Part shown: positions 5,914-12,441 of the stretch, piece by piece
How the letters are laid out: the number at the start of each line of letters is the position of its first letter
Position numbering within the stretch: position 1 is the stretch's first letter
Source of the DNA: JACVRW01 sp036407035
GTDB taxonomy: Bacteria; Actinomycetota; Thermoleophilia; Solirubrobacterales; Thermoleophilaceae
Assembly: GCA_036407035.1 (NCBI GenBank)
Contig: DASXAA010000128.1
Location: 1 to 16,906 of the forward strand
DNA: 16,906 nucleotides
Reading direction: 5' to 3'
Program-made: the position numbers and the translations under genes
Notes under the pieces: model-generated
What the model saw: only the letters and a program-made list of their open reading frames with translations
Told to the model about the DNA's origin: nothing
Databases searched by the model: none

Positions 5914-6668
5914 GCCACGACGTCGGCGAGCGAGCGGAGCAGCTCCGGGCCGCTCGCCGCGATCAGCCCCGGCGGGTCGCCCGGGAGCTCGCCGATCACG
6001 CCGCCCGCCTCCGTCACGAGCAGCGTGCCGGCGGCCGAGTCCCAGGGGTTGAGCCCTCGCTCGTAGAACGCGTCGAGGCGACCGGCCGCCACCCAGGCCA
6101 GGTCGATCGCGGCGGCGCCCGCCCGGCGGATGTCCCTCACGCGCGGCAGCAGCCGGCGCACGACGCCCGCCTGGGCCGCGCGGCGCAGCGGGTCGTAGCC
6201 GAAGCCGGTCGCGACCAGGGCGCGCTCCAGCGGCCGCTCGCCGCGCACCCGCAGCGGCCGGCCGCCGAGGTCGGCGCCGCCGCCGCGCGCTGCGCGGAAC
6301 GTCTCGCCGCGGAGCGGATCGTGCACCACGCCCACGGCGACACCGGAGGCGTCCTCGAGCGCCACGCTCACGCCCCAGACCGGAAAGCCGTAGAGGAAGT
6401 TGACCGTGCCGTCGAGAGGGTCGACGATCCAGCGCCGCCCGCTCGCCGCCTCGCGGTGCGCGCCCTCCTCGGCTAGCAGGCCGTCGTCGGGCCGCTCCGC
6501 GGCGAGCACAACGCCTATCGCCCGCTCGGCCTCGCGGTCGGCGTCCGACACCATGTCGGTCTCCGACGACTTGCTGCCGAGCCCCTCCGGCTCGCGCCCG
6601 TACCAGCCGAGCAGCACCTCGCCCGCGGCCCGCGCGGCGCGCTCGGCCACCTCGAGGTCGCTCGTCAA
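5910..6668 (-). CDS. inositol-monophosphatase-family phosphatase
   Basis: A 252-residue protein with all main IMPase motifs: E67/E68 in L-L-A-E-E-G, motif A W-I-V-D-P-L-D-G-T-V-N (80-90; metal ligands D83 and D86) and motif B N-P-W-D-S-A-A-G (207-214; D210). These Mg2+-dependent enzymes release phosphate from inositol monophosphate, but relatives act on PAP, fructose-1,6-bisphosphate or histidinol phosphate, so the substrate is open. The TTG start at 6668 overlaps the stop of the upstream 36-residue gene (sequence TTGA), which implies coupled translation at the end of the oxidase operon. No better start exists: the next ATG would remove the first 38 residues. The length is normal. Confidence 0.92.
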   Translation of the reverse strand: MTSDLEVAERAARAAGEVLLGWYGREPEGLGSKSSETDMVSDADREAERAIGVVLAAERPDDGLLAEEGAHREAASGRRWIVDPLDGTVNFLYGFPVWGVSVALEDASGVAVGVVHDPLRGETFRAARGGGADLGGRPLRVRGERPLERALVATGFGYDPLRRAAQAGVVRRLLPRVRDIRRAGAAAIDLAWVAAGRLDAFYERGLNPWDSAAGTLLVTEAGGVIGELPGDPPGLIAASGPELLRSLADVVA

Positions 6669-6775
6669 AGGATCGCCCGCAGCACCAGCACCGCGCCGAC
6701 CACCACCACCACCACGACCAGCACGTAGATCAGGAAGCGGAAGGCCTCCTGCTCGCTGCGGAGCGGGTTCAGCAC
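6665..6775 (-). CDS. 36-residue membrane protein in the oxidase operon
   Basis: A tiny gene found by reading the gap between ctaE and the phosphatase. GTG at 6775 is preceded by GAGAGGA, a good ribosome-binding site, and the frame runs to a TGA at 6667-6665. The product begins M-L-N-P-L-R-S-E-Q-E-A-F-R-F-L and then has one very hydrophobic helix (I-Y-V followed by a Leu/Val run to about residue 30), ending R-A-I-L. It starts 10 bases after the ctaE stop, and its own stop overlaps the next start. A single-helix protein next to subunit III suggests a small accessory oxidase subunit or assembly factor, but I recognise no named family. The signal and arrangement are seen; the role is inferred. 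Confidence 0.75.
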   Translation of the reverse strand: MLNPLRSEQEAFRFLIYVLVVVVVVVGAVLVLRAIL

Positions 6776-6785
6776 GGGCGTCCTC

Positions 6786-7403
6786 TCAGAGGACGTACAG
6801 CGTGGAGAACACGAAGATCCACATGATGTCCACGAAGTGCCAGTAGATGCCAGGCACCTCCACGCCGCGGTGCTCCTTGGCGGAGAAGTGGCCGCGGAAG
6901 GCGCGGATCGTGACCATCAGGAGCAGCGTCAGGCCGACGAACACGTGGCAGCCGTGCAGGCCGGTGAGGCAGTAGAAGACCGTGGCCTGGGCGCTGTCCG
7001 AGGGGGCGAAGCCGAGGTGGACGTACTCGTTGATCTGCACCGAGAGGAACGTCAGCCCGAGGAGGAAGGTCGTCAGGATCCCGACCTGGAGCGCGCGGCG
7101 GTTCTCGTTGCGCGCGGACTCGAGCGTCCAATGCATCGTGAAGCTCGAGGAGAGCAGAATGCACGTGTTGACCGCGGCGACGCTGACCGGCAGCGAGTGG
7201 CCGTCGACAGGGAACCACTGATCCCCGTTCACGACCCGGATGAAGAAGTAGGCCGTGAAGAACGCTCCGAAGAGCATGATCTCGGAGATGATGAAAAGCA
7301 GCATCCCGAGGAACTGCGCCTCCACGCGCGAGGAGACGTTCGCCTCGGGCATGTGCTCGTGGTGCTCGTGAACGCCCGCGGCGGTGTGTGAGGCGGCCTC
7401 CAC
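6786..7403 (-). CDS. ctaE: cytochrome c oxidase subunit III
   Basis: A 205-residue membrane protein of the subunit III family with about five helices. Typical segments are L-F-I-I-S-E-I-M-L-F-G-A-F-F-T-A-Y-F, F-Y-C-L-T-G-L-H-G-C-H-V-F-V-G-L and the closing Y-W-H-F-V-D-I-M-W-I-F-V-F-S-T-L-Y. It packs against subunit I and supports proton uptake and stability rather than binding redox metal. The length fits the five-helix bacterial form. The N-terminus is His-rich (H-E-H-H-E-H, about 12-17), which is unusual. The GTG at 7403 shares its first base with the TAG stop of the preceding gene (TAGTG), so coupled translation is likely. Confidence 0.96.
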   Translation of the reverse strand: MEAASHTAAGVHEHHEHMPEANVSSRVEAQFLGMLLFIISEIMLFGAFFTAYFFIRVVNGDQWFPVDGHSLPVSVAAVNTCILLSSSFTMHWTLESARNENRRALQVGILTTFLLGLTFLSVQINEYVHLGFAPSDSAQATVFYCLTGLHGCHVFVGLTLLLMVTIRAFRGHFSAKEHRGVEVPGIYWHFVDIMWIFVFSTLYVL

Positions 7404-8215
7404 TAGGCGGCCTCCTCCTCGCTGACGACGTGCTCCACCGGCTTGCCGGTGGAGGACTGCACCCGGCCGACGAGGTCCGCCCGCAGCCAGCCGGAGCGGG
7501 TCTCGGGGAACGTCGAGATGACGATGTCGTCCGGCGCGTAGAACTGGAGCGCGTTCTGGATCGCCGTGAACGGGTCGGGGTGGACGACCTGGCCGATCGC
7601 CTGGAGCCCCGCGTCCTCCAGCACGTTCAGCGTGTGGGCGAGGCGCTTGTGGGCGTCGCCCACGCCGTTCCCACCGGACTGCGGCGCGATCACGATGAAG
7701 CGCCGCGGCTCCTCGGCCGCCTTGCGCTTCAGCACCTCGAGCAGCTCGTGCCCGCCGACGGTTTCGTTGGCCACCACCAGCGTGCGCTTGACGTCGTCGC
7801 GCTCGGCGTCGAGGTCCACCACCACGTGCTCCACCGGCCGCCTGGCCGCCCGCTGGACGCGGTCCACGAGCCCCTGGCGCAGCCAGCCCGAGCGCGTCTC
7901 CGGGTGGGTCGAGATGATGATGTCGTCGTAGTCCTCCTGGCCGAGGGCGTCCATCACGGCCGAGTACGGATCCGGGTCCATGACCTCGCCGTCGGCCTCG
8001 ATGCCGGCGTCCGCGAGCTGCGCGAGCGTGAGCTTCAGCCGGTTCTCGGCCGCCTCGCGGACGGTGCTGTCGTAGATGACGTAGCCGTGCCGCGGCTCGT
8101 TCTGCGGGCAGATCACGTGCACGTGCACCCCGCCGCCCTCGGCGTGGCGGCGCACGGCGTCGATCAGCGGCTTGCCGGCCACCGTCTCGTTGGCGACGAC
8201 CAGGATCTTCTTCAT
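7403..8215 (-). CDS. tandem universal-stress-protein-like protein inside the oxidase operon
   Basis: A 270-residue soluble protein made of two similar halves of about 135 residues. Each begins with a strand plus V-V-A-N-E-T-V-x-G, has a D-P-D-P-Y/H-P-D-P-F segment, and ends with D-D-I-x-I-S-T-x-P-E-T-R-S-G-W-L-R...P-V-E-H-V-V. The fold pattern and the closing strand resemble universal stress proteins, but the usual G-x2-G-x9-G-S/T ATP loop is replaced by the P-E-T-R-S-G-W-L-R motif in both halves. So ATP binding is doubtful and the molecular function unknown. The ATG at 8215 overlaps the ctaD stop (ATGA) and the end overlaps the ctaE start. Its place between subunits I and III implies that it is made in step with the oxidase. 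Confidence 0.88.
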   Translation of the reverse strand: MKKILVVANETVAGKPLIDAVRRHAEGGGVHVHVICPQNEPRHGYVIYDSTVREAAENRLKLTLAQLADAGIEADGEVMDPDPYSAVMDALGQEDYDDIIISTHPETRSGWLRQGLVDRVQRAARRPVEHVVVDLDAERDDVKRTLVVANETVGGHELLEVLKRKAAEEPRRFIVIAPQSGGNGVGDAHKRLAHTLNVLEDAGLQAIGQVVHPDPFTAIQNALQFYAPDDIVISTFPETRSGWLRADLVGRVQSSTGKPVEHVVSEEEAA

Positions 8216-10125
8216 TCGGTCGTCGGCGCCGGTGCTCCGCCGCCCGCCGGCGCCGGCACGGCGGCGGGCCTCTTCTCCTTGAAGACCGCGTGGACCGCCC
8301 CGGGCACGCCGTACTCGTACGGGCCGCCCACGACCGTCGGCACCTCGTCGAAGTTGAAGATCGGTGGCGGCGAGGAGACGAGCCACTCGATCGAGTGCGC
8401 CCGCCACGGGTTGCCGGGCGCCGCCGGCCCGTGTCGCCACGAGGCGACCATGTTGTAGACGAAGATCAGGAACGAGAGGCCGAACAGGAACGCCGAGACC
8501 GAGATGATCGCGTTCCAGGTCGCGTACTGGTCGGCGTAGTCGGCCACGCGCCGCGGCATGCCGTCGATGCCGACGAAGTGCATCGGGCCGAACGTCAGGT
8601 TGAAGAAGACGAACGAGAGCCAGAAGTGCAGCTTGCCGAGGCCCTCGTCGTACATCCGCCCGGTCATCTTCGGGAACCAGTGGTAGATCCCGGCGAAGAT
8701 CGTGAACACGGAGCCGCCGAACAGCACGTAGTGGATGTGGGCGACGATGAAGTACGTGTCCGACACGTGGATGTCGAACGGCACGACGGCGAGCATGATG
8801 CCGCTGATCCCGCCGAGCGTGAACATCGTGATGAAGCCCAGCGCGAACAGCATGGGCGTTCGCAGGTGGATCACCCCGCGCCAGAGCGTCGCCAGCCAGC
8901 TGAAGATCTTGATGCCGGTCGGCACCGCGATCAGCATCGTCGTGATCATCATCGGGACGCGGATCCACGACTGCATGCCCGACACGAACATGTGGTGGGC
9001 CCAGACCGTGAAGCCGAGGATCACGATCGCCACCAGCGAGAACGCCATCATCCGGTAGCCGAAGATCGGCTTGCGGGCGTTCGTGGAGATGACCTCGCTG
9101 ATGATCCCGAAGCCGGGCAGCATCATGATGTAGACGGCCGGGTGCGAGTAGAACCAGAAGACGTGCTGGTACATGAGCACGTCGCCGCCGGCGCTCGGGT
9201 TGAAGAACTGGGTGCCGATCGTCCGGTCGAGCAGCACGAAGAACTGCGAGCCGGCGATGAAGGGAGTGGCGATCACGACCAGCAGCGAGGTCGTGAAGTT
9301 CGCCCAGCACAGCAGCGGCATGCGCCAGAACGTCATCCCCGGCGCGCGCATGGTGATGATGGTGACCAGGAAGTTGAGCGCGGTCGCGATCGAGGAGGCG
9401 CCGGCGAACTGCACGCCGACCGTGAAGAACTGCTGGCCGAGCGGCGTGTGCGTGGACAGCGGCGCGTAGGCCGTCCAGCCGGTCGCGAACGCCCCGCCGT
9501 CGGCGAAGTAGCTGCAGAGCATCATCACGCCGGCGACCGGCAGCATCCAGTAGGAGAGGGCGTTCAGGCGCGGGAACGCCATGTCCGGCGCGCCGATCAT
9601 CAGCGGGATGACGAAGTTCGCGATCCCGGCGAACACCGGGATGATGAACAGGAAGATCATCAGGGAGGCGTGGACCGAGAACAGGCCGTTGAACGTGTTC
9701 GGGTCCACGAACTGCGTACCGGGGGCGGCGAGCTCCGCGCGCATCAGCATCGCCATCAGGCCGCCGGCGACGAAGAAGAAGAACGTCGTGCAGATGTACT
9801 GGATCCCGATGACCTTGTGGTCGGTGTTGACCCGGAAGTAGTCCCGCCAGGAGCGGGCGCCGTGGCCGGAGTGGTCCTCGGGGCGGGTGGGACTGCCCGA
9901 GGCCCAGTAGAACCAGTAGTCGAAGCAGCCCATCCCGACCAGGAAGCCGAGCGGCGCCGCGATCAGGGCGCCGACCGTGATGATCGCGTCCCAGTCGAGG
10001 ATCGGGTCCCAGCCGTAGAGGGCGCGGACGGCACAGACGATGCCCATGCCGACGCCGAACATCACGGCGATGCCCAGGGCTGCGCGATACCAGCCGGGCG
10101 CAGTGAGCTTGTGGGTGAGGGTCAC
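8212..10125 (-). CDS. ctaD: cytochrome c oxidase subunit I (haem-copper oxidase, A2-type)
   Basis: A 637-residue membrane protein with all subunit I ligands. H152 (S-V-H-A-S-L-M-I-F) and H465 would bind haem a, and H463 (V-A-H-I-H-Y) haem a3. H328 (Y-S-H-P-A-V-Y), H377 and H378 (A-H-H-M-F) would bind CuB, with cross-linked Y332. The K-channel residues T403 and K406 are in V-P-T-G-I-K-I-F. The channel Glu of A1 oxidases (H-P-E-V-Y) is Ala here and is preceded by Tyr-Ser, which is the A2 signature. Residues 1-95, with two extra hydrophobic segments (about 14-35 and 48-72), precede the normal start R-V-N-T-D-H-K. It reduces O2 to water with proton pumping. GTG at 10125 overlaps the ctaC stop (GTGA). 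Confidence 0.98.
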   Translation of the reverse strand: MTLTHKLTAPGWYRAALGIAVMFGVGMGIVCAVRALYGWDPILDWDAIITVGALIAAPLGFLVGMGCFDYWFYWASGSPTRPEDHSGHGARSWRDYFRVNTDHKVIGIQYICTTFFFFVAGGLMAMLMRAELAAPGTQFVDPNTFNGLFSVHASLMIFLFIIPVFAGIANFVIPLMIGAPDMAFPRLNALSYWMLPVAGVMMLCSYFADGGAFATGWTAYAPLSTHTPLGQQFFTVGVQFAGASSIATALNFLVTIITMRAPGMTFWRMPLLCWANFTTSLLVVIATPFIAGSQFFVLLDRTIGTQFFNPSAGGDVLMYQHVFWFYSHPAVYIMMLPGFGIISEVISTNARKPIFGYRMMAFSLVAIVILGFTVWAHHMFVSGMQSWIRVPMMITTMLIAVPTGIKIFSWLATLWRGVIHLRTPMLFALGFITMFTLGGISGIMLAVVPFDIHVSDTYFIVAHIHYVLFGGSVFTIFAGIYHWFPKMTGRMYDEGLGKLHFWLSFVFFNLTFGPMHFVGIDGMPRRVADYADQYATWNAIISVSAFLFGLSFLIFVYNMVASWRHGPAAPGNPWRAHSIEWLVSSPPPIFNFDEVPTVVGGPYEYGVPGAVHAVFKEKRPAAVPAPAGGGAPAPTTE

Positions 10126-11210
10126 TTGCTCTTGCCTCCGCTTACGTCAAGAAGGTACTTCACCAGCGCGTCGATCTCATCCGGGGAGAGCTGCTGCCCG
10201 AAGTTCTTCGGCATCACATTGTCCGGGAAGCCCTTCTCCACCTTGGCGCTGGGGTCGACGATCGACTCCTTGATGAAGGTCTCGTTCAGGCTCGACTTCG
10301 GCAGCTCGTCCAGGTTCGGGCCGACGTTGCCCTTCGCTCCCGCGTCGGCGAGCGTGTGGCAGCCGTTGCAGCCGTTCGAGGTGAAGAGCTGCTTGCCCTC
10401 GGCGGTCGCACCGCCGCCTCCGCCTCCACCGCCACCTGCCGTGCCTCCGCCGCCGGCGGCCTTCTTCTGGTCGTCGAGCCACTTCTGGAACTCGCCCTGG
10501 GGCACGACCCTGACCGCGTTGCGCATCGTCGCGTGTCCGAGGCCGCACAGCTCGGTGCAGACGACCTCGAAGTTGCCGTTCCGGTTCGGGGTCAGGCGGA
10601 CCTTGGTCGTGAGGCCCGGGACCGCGTCCGACTTGAGCCGGAACTGGGGCACCCAGAAGGAGTGGATCACGTCCTCCGACTTGATCCGGAACTCCACGGG
10701 GCGGTCCTTGGGCAGCACGAGCACGGTCGAGCTCACCTTCTCCGAGGGGTACCCGAAGGTCCAGGTGAACTGTCGCCCGGTCACCTGCACGACCATCTCG
10801 TCCGGCTGCTTCGCCTCGATGTCGTTGAGCGTCACCCAGCCGTAGATCGCGAGCCCCGTGACCATCAGGAACGGGATCGTCACCCAGATGATCTCGAGCC
10901 GCGTGTTGCCGTGGATCGGCGGCCCGTCGCGCATGTCGCCGGGCTTGGCGCGGAACTTCCAGACCGAGTAGATCGCGACCGTCATCACCAGCACGAACAC
11001 CGGCACCGACGCGATCAGCAGGACGTCGTAGACCGTGTCGATCTTGTGGGCGGCCGTGTCGGCGGGCTCGGGGAACCAGTCGATCCAGAGCGTGATCGCG
11101 ATGCCCACGATCGACGCGCCGATCCCGATCATGATCATCCGCGCGATCGGGTGCGCCTCGCCCTCGATCCGCTCGTCGGTCGCCGGGTCCTGCTCCCTCT
11201 CAGAGGTCAC
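10122..11210 (-). CDS. ctaC: cytochrome c oxidase subunit II fused to cytochrome c (caa3 type)
   Basis: A 362-residue protein from GTG 11210. It has hydrophobic segments at about 25-43, 62-84 and 106-127, so one more than the usual two. The CuA domain has ligands H183 (V-I-H-S-F-W-V-P) and C218-x-E220-x-C222-x3-H226-x2-M229. A Gly-rich linker (253-267) leads to a C-terminal cytochrome c with C281-N-G-C284-H285 and M333 (N-V-M-P-K-N-F-G). The fused haem domain defines a caa3-type oxidase that takes electrons outside the membrane and passes them through CuA to subunit I. GTG 11210 is preferred because TAGACT (11224-11219) would start transcription two bases before it; GTG 11243 would add 11 residues. 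First gene of the operon. Confidence 0.96.
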   Translation of the reverse strand: MTSEREQDPATDERIEGEAHPIARMIMIGIGASIVGIAITLWIDWFPEPADTAAHKIDTVYDVLLIASVPVFVLVMTVAIYSVWKFRAKPGDMRDGPPIHGNTRLEIIWVTIPFLMVTGLAIYGWVTLNDIEAKQPDEMVVQVTGRQFTWTFGYPSEKVSSTVLVLPKDRPVEFRIKSEDVIHSFWVPQFRLKSDAVPGLTTKVRLTPNRNGNFEVVCTELCGLGHATMRNAVRVVPQGEFQKWLDDQKKAAGGGGTAGGGGGGGGGATAEGKQLFTSNGCNGCHTLADAGAKGNVGPNLDELPKSSLNETFIKESIVDPSAKVEKGFPDNVMPKNFGQQLSPDEIDALVKYLLDVSGGKSK

Positions 11211-11218
11211 GGCGCGCG

Positions 11219-11224
11219 AGTCTA
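11219..11224 (-). promoter_or_regulatory. -10 hexamer (TAGACT) for the oxidase operon
   Basis: On the minus strand TAGACT ends 8 bases before the GTG at 11210, so transcription would start about two bases before the codon. No ribosome-binding site is present there. This favours near-leaderless expression of ctaC and argues against the upstream GTG at 11243. Confidence 0.4.
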
Positions 11225-11245
11225 TTTCACGCTGCCGATGCACGG

Positions 11246-11255
11246 AACCGCGGTT
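11246..11255. promoter_or_regulatory. 10-base palindrome AACCGCGGTT in the divergent ctaC/CBS interval
   Basis: This perfect palindrome lies about 36 bases upstream of the ctaC start and 81 bases upstream of the CBS gene. It overlaps a TTGACA (11254-11259) that has no matching -10 at normal spacing. It could be a small operator for the oxidase operon; at this length it may also be chance. Confidence 0.25.
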
Positions 11256-11298
11256 GACAGGGCGCTTACGTACCCCTGCGGCATCCGCCGCCGACCGG

Positions 11299-11309
11299 TA
11301 CGCTAGCTT
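11299..11309 (+). promoter_or_regulatory. possible -10 region (TACGCT / TAGCTT) before the CBS gene
   Basis: Two overlapping hexamers, TACGCT (11299-11304) and TAGCTT (11304-11309), precede the CBS gene. The second gives a transcript start near 11316 and a leader of about 20 bases that carries the ribosome-binding site AAGGGGG. No good -35 is visible at 17-base spacing. Confidence 0.35.
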
Positions 11310-11335
11310 GAGACGATCCGCACGAAGGGGGATGC

Positions 11336-11761
11336 ATGCAGGTCCGCAAGGGGATGAGCTCGGTGGTCCTGACCGTGAGCCCGGGACGGACCCTGCGCGA
11401 CGCGGCGACGGCGATGGCGGAGCGCGGAGTGGGCGCCGCCGTCGTGATCGACCCGGACCAGCCGGGGCCCGGAATCATCACCGAGCGCGACATCCTGATG
11501 GCGATCGGAGCGGGGCAGAGCGCGGACACCGAGCGTGTGGCCGACCACCTCTCGAGAGACCTGGTCTTCGCTGCGCCGGACTGGTCGCTCGAGCGGGCGG
11601 CCGAGGCGATGGTGCGCGGCGGCTTCCGCCACCTGGTCGTGATCGACGGCGGTGAGATGGTGGGCATCCTGTCGATGCGCGACATCGTCCGCACGTGGGT
11701 CTCGGACGGCGCGACGAGCGAGCTGCCGAGCGACCTCGAGGCGGCCGCCGGCCAGGGTTAG
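11336..11761 (+). CDS. CBS-pair domain protein
   Basis: A 141-residue protein made of two CBS repeats. The first (about 8-60) has the T-L-R-D-A-A-T-A-M-A-E-R-G-V-G-A-A-V-V-I-D pattern ending I-I-T-E-R-D-I-L. The second (about 70-122) has S-L-E-R-A-A-E-A-M-V-R-G-G-F-R-H-L-V-V-I-D ending I-L-S-M-R-D-I-V. CBS pairs bind adenine nucleotides or related ligands and act as sensors; stand-alone ones usually regulate a partner that cannot be named here. The ATG at 11336 follows AAGGGGG by 4 bases. It is divergent from the oxidase operon, so a link to energy state is attractive but is inference. It converges on the next gene with a 2-base gap. Confidence 0.93.
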   Translation: MQVRKGMSSVVLTVSPGRTLRDAATAMAERGVGAAVVIDPDQPGPGIITERDILMAIGAGQSADTERVADHLSRDLVFAAPDWSLERAAEAMVRGGFRHLVVIDGGEMVGILSMRDIVRTWVSDGATSELPSDLEAAAGQG

Positions 11762-11763
11762 TG

Positions 11764-12009
11764 CTAGTGCTCGTGCTCGAGCGGTAGCTCGGCGATGTCG
11801 CGCCGGGTCTCGCGGATCCAGCGCACGATCGACACGAGCGCGATCGCCGCGCCGATCACGACCAGCACCCACGAGATCACGACGCCGACGATTCCGATCG
11901 CCGTGCCGGCGGCGGTCAGCACCGGGAGGTACGAGGGGCCCGGGAGGTGCACCGCCTCTCCGGCGGGCGGCGCCTCGGCGGTCGCGTGATGGACCTCCTG
12001 CGCGGCCAT
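11764..12009 (-). CDS. small membrane protein resembling cytochrome oxidase subunit IV
   Basis: An 81-residue protein. The N-terminus M-A-A-Q-E-V-H-H is followed by V-H-L-P-G-P-S-Y-L-P-V (about 20-30), which looks like the H-L-P-x-P-S-Y-W-P start of small actinobacterial oxidase subunits. Two hydrophobic helices follow (about 30-46 and 48-63), then W-I-R-E-T-R-R-D-I and an acidic/His tail. It would be an accessory subunit of the terminal oxidase; the family match is by recall and is moderate. The ATG at 12009 overlaps the stop of the 34-residue gene upstream (ATGA), so translation is probably coupled. An in-frame GTG at 12033 would lengthen it by 8 residues, but that would overlap the upstream gene by 25 bases. 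Confidence 0.7.
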   Translation of the reverse strand: MAAQEVHHATAEAPPAGEAVHLPGPSYLPVLTAAGTAIGIVGVVISWVLVVIGAAIALVSIVRWIRETRRDIAELPLEHEH

Positions 12010-12113
12010 CAGTACACGAACCCCGCCACCCACGAGAGGGCGAACACGATCAGGACGATGAGCCCGGCGATGAGGCCGGTCCGCAGGTTCCGGTAGGCGA
12101 GCCGGCGGTCCAC
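12009..12113 (-). CDS. 34-residue single-helix membrane protein
   Basis: A tiny gene read in the gap between two other small genes. GTG 12113 to TGA 12011-12009 encodes M-D-R-R-L-A-Y-R-N-L-R-T, then one hydrophobic helix (about 13-32: G-L-I-A-G-L-I-V-L-I-V-F-A-L-S-W-V-A-G-F), ending V-Y. The basic N-terminus predicts N-inside orientation. Its stop overlaps the start of the subunit-IV-like gene, and it begins 13 bases after the 95-residue gene stops, so the three look like one operon. No Shine-Dalgarno site is seen; TACAAG at 12126-12121 could be a -10 box for a nearly leaderless start. The family is unknown to me. An accessory respiratory role is inferred from neighbours only. Confidence 0.65.
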   Translation of the reverse strand: MDRRLAYRNLRTGLIAGLIVLIVFALSWVAGFVY

Positions 12114-12126
12114 GGAGCGTCTTGTA

Positions 12127-12414
12127 TCAGACCGGCGGGCGGCGCGGCCTGCGCTCTCGGGGCGCCTCGTCGGGCCAGTGGCCGTGCTCGTCGAAGTAGC
12201 GCCGGGCCTCCTCCTCGCGGTCGCGCTCGCGATCGCCCTCCACGCCCATGCGGAACAGCACGTTCAGCAGCAGCACGGCCGCGGCCGCGCTGATGAAGAG
12301 GGCGCCGGCCTCCATGCCGATGCGGCCGCCGACGGCGCTCACGATCAGGCCGGCCAGCAGGATCGCGGCCGGCACGCCGTAGCGGACCAGGTTGGCGGAG
12401 TGCGAGGAACGCAC
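12127..12414 (-). CDS. small two-helix membrane protein with conserved-looking cytoplasmic tail
   Basis: A 95-residue protein. Two hydrophobic helices at about 10-29 (V-R-Y-G-V-P-A-A-I-L-L-A-G-L-I-V) and 33-55 (G-M-E-A-G-A-L-F-I-S-A-A-A-A-V-L-L-L) are followed by a highly charged tail, E-G-D-R-E-R-D-R-E-E-E-A-R-R-Y-F-D-E-H-G-H-W-P-D-E. The Y-F-D-x-H-G-x-W-P-D-E ending is, from memory, common to an uncharacterised actinobacterial family. The GTG start at 12414 sits 7 bases after TAGCGT (12427-12422), fitting leaderless transcription. It is the first gene of a set of three short membrane proteins. Function unknown. Confidence 0.8.
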   Translation of the reverse strand: MRSSHSANLVRYGVPAAILLAGLIVSAVGGRIGMEAGALFISAAAAVLLLNVLFRMGVEGDRERDREEEARRYFDEHGHWPDEAPRERRPRRPPV

Positions 12415-12421
12415 TCCGCCA

Positions 12422-12427
12422 ACGCTA
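12422..12427 (-). promoter_or_regulatory. -10 hexamer (TAGCGT) giving a leaderless start
   Basis: On the minus strand TAGCGT ends 7 bases before the GTG at 12414. Normal spacing puts transcription start at, or one base before, the start codon. No ribosome-binding site is present. No -35 box is recognised. Confidence 0.4.
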
Positions 12428-12441
12428 CCCGGGGCCCGCGT

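Noticed and set aside
10417..10461. GC-rich micro-repeat in ctaC as a possible recombination or regulatory repeat
   Set aside because: It simply encodes the Gly-rich linker between the CuA and cytochrome c domains, in frame.
8290..10845. 851-codon open frame on the plus strand across ctaD and ctaC
   Set aside because: Composition is dominated by Arg, Asp, His and Val with no domain, and it is antisense to clear oxidase genes; GC-rich codon use leaves the opposite frame open.
11254..11259. TTGACA as the -35 box of the CBS gene
   Set aside because: No -10 hexamer lies 16-18 bases downstream; the nearest plausible -10 boxes (11299-11309) are too far away.
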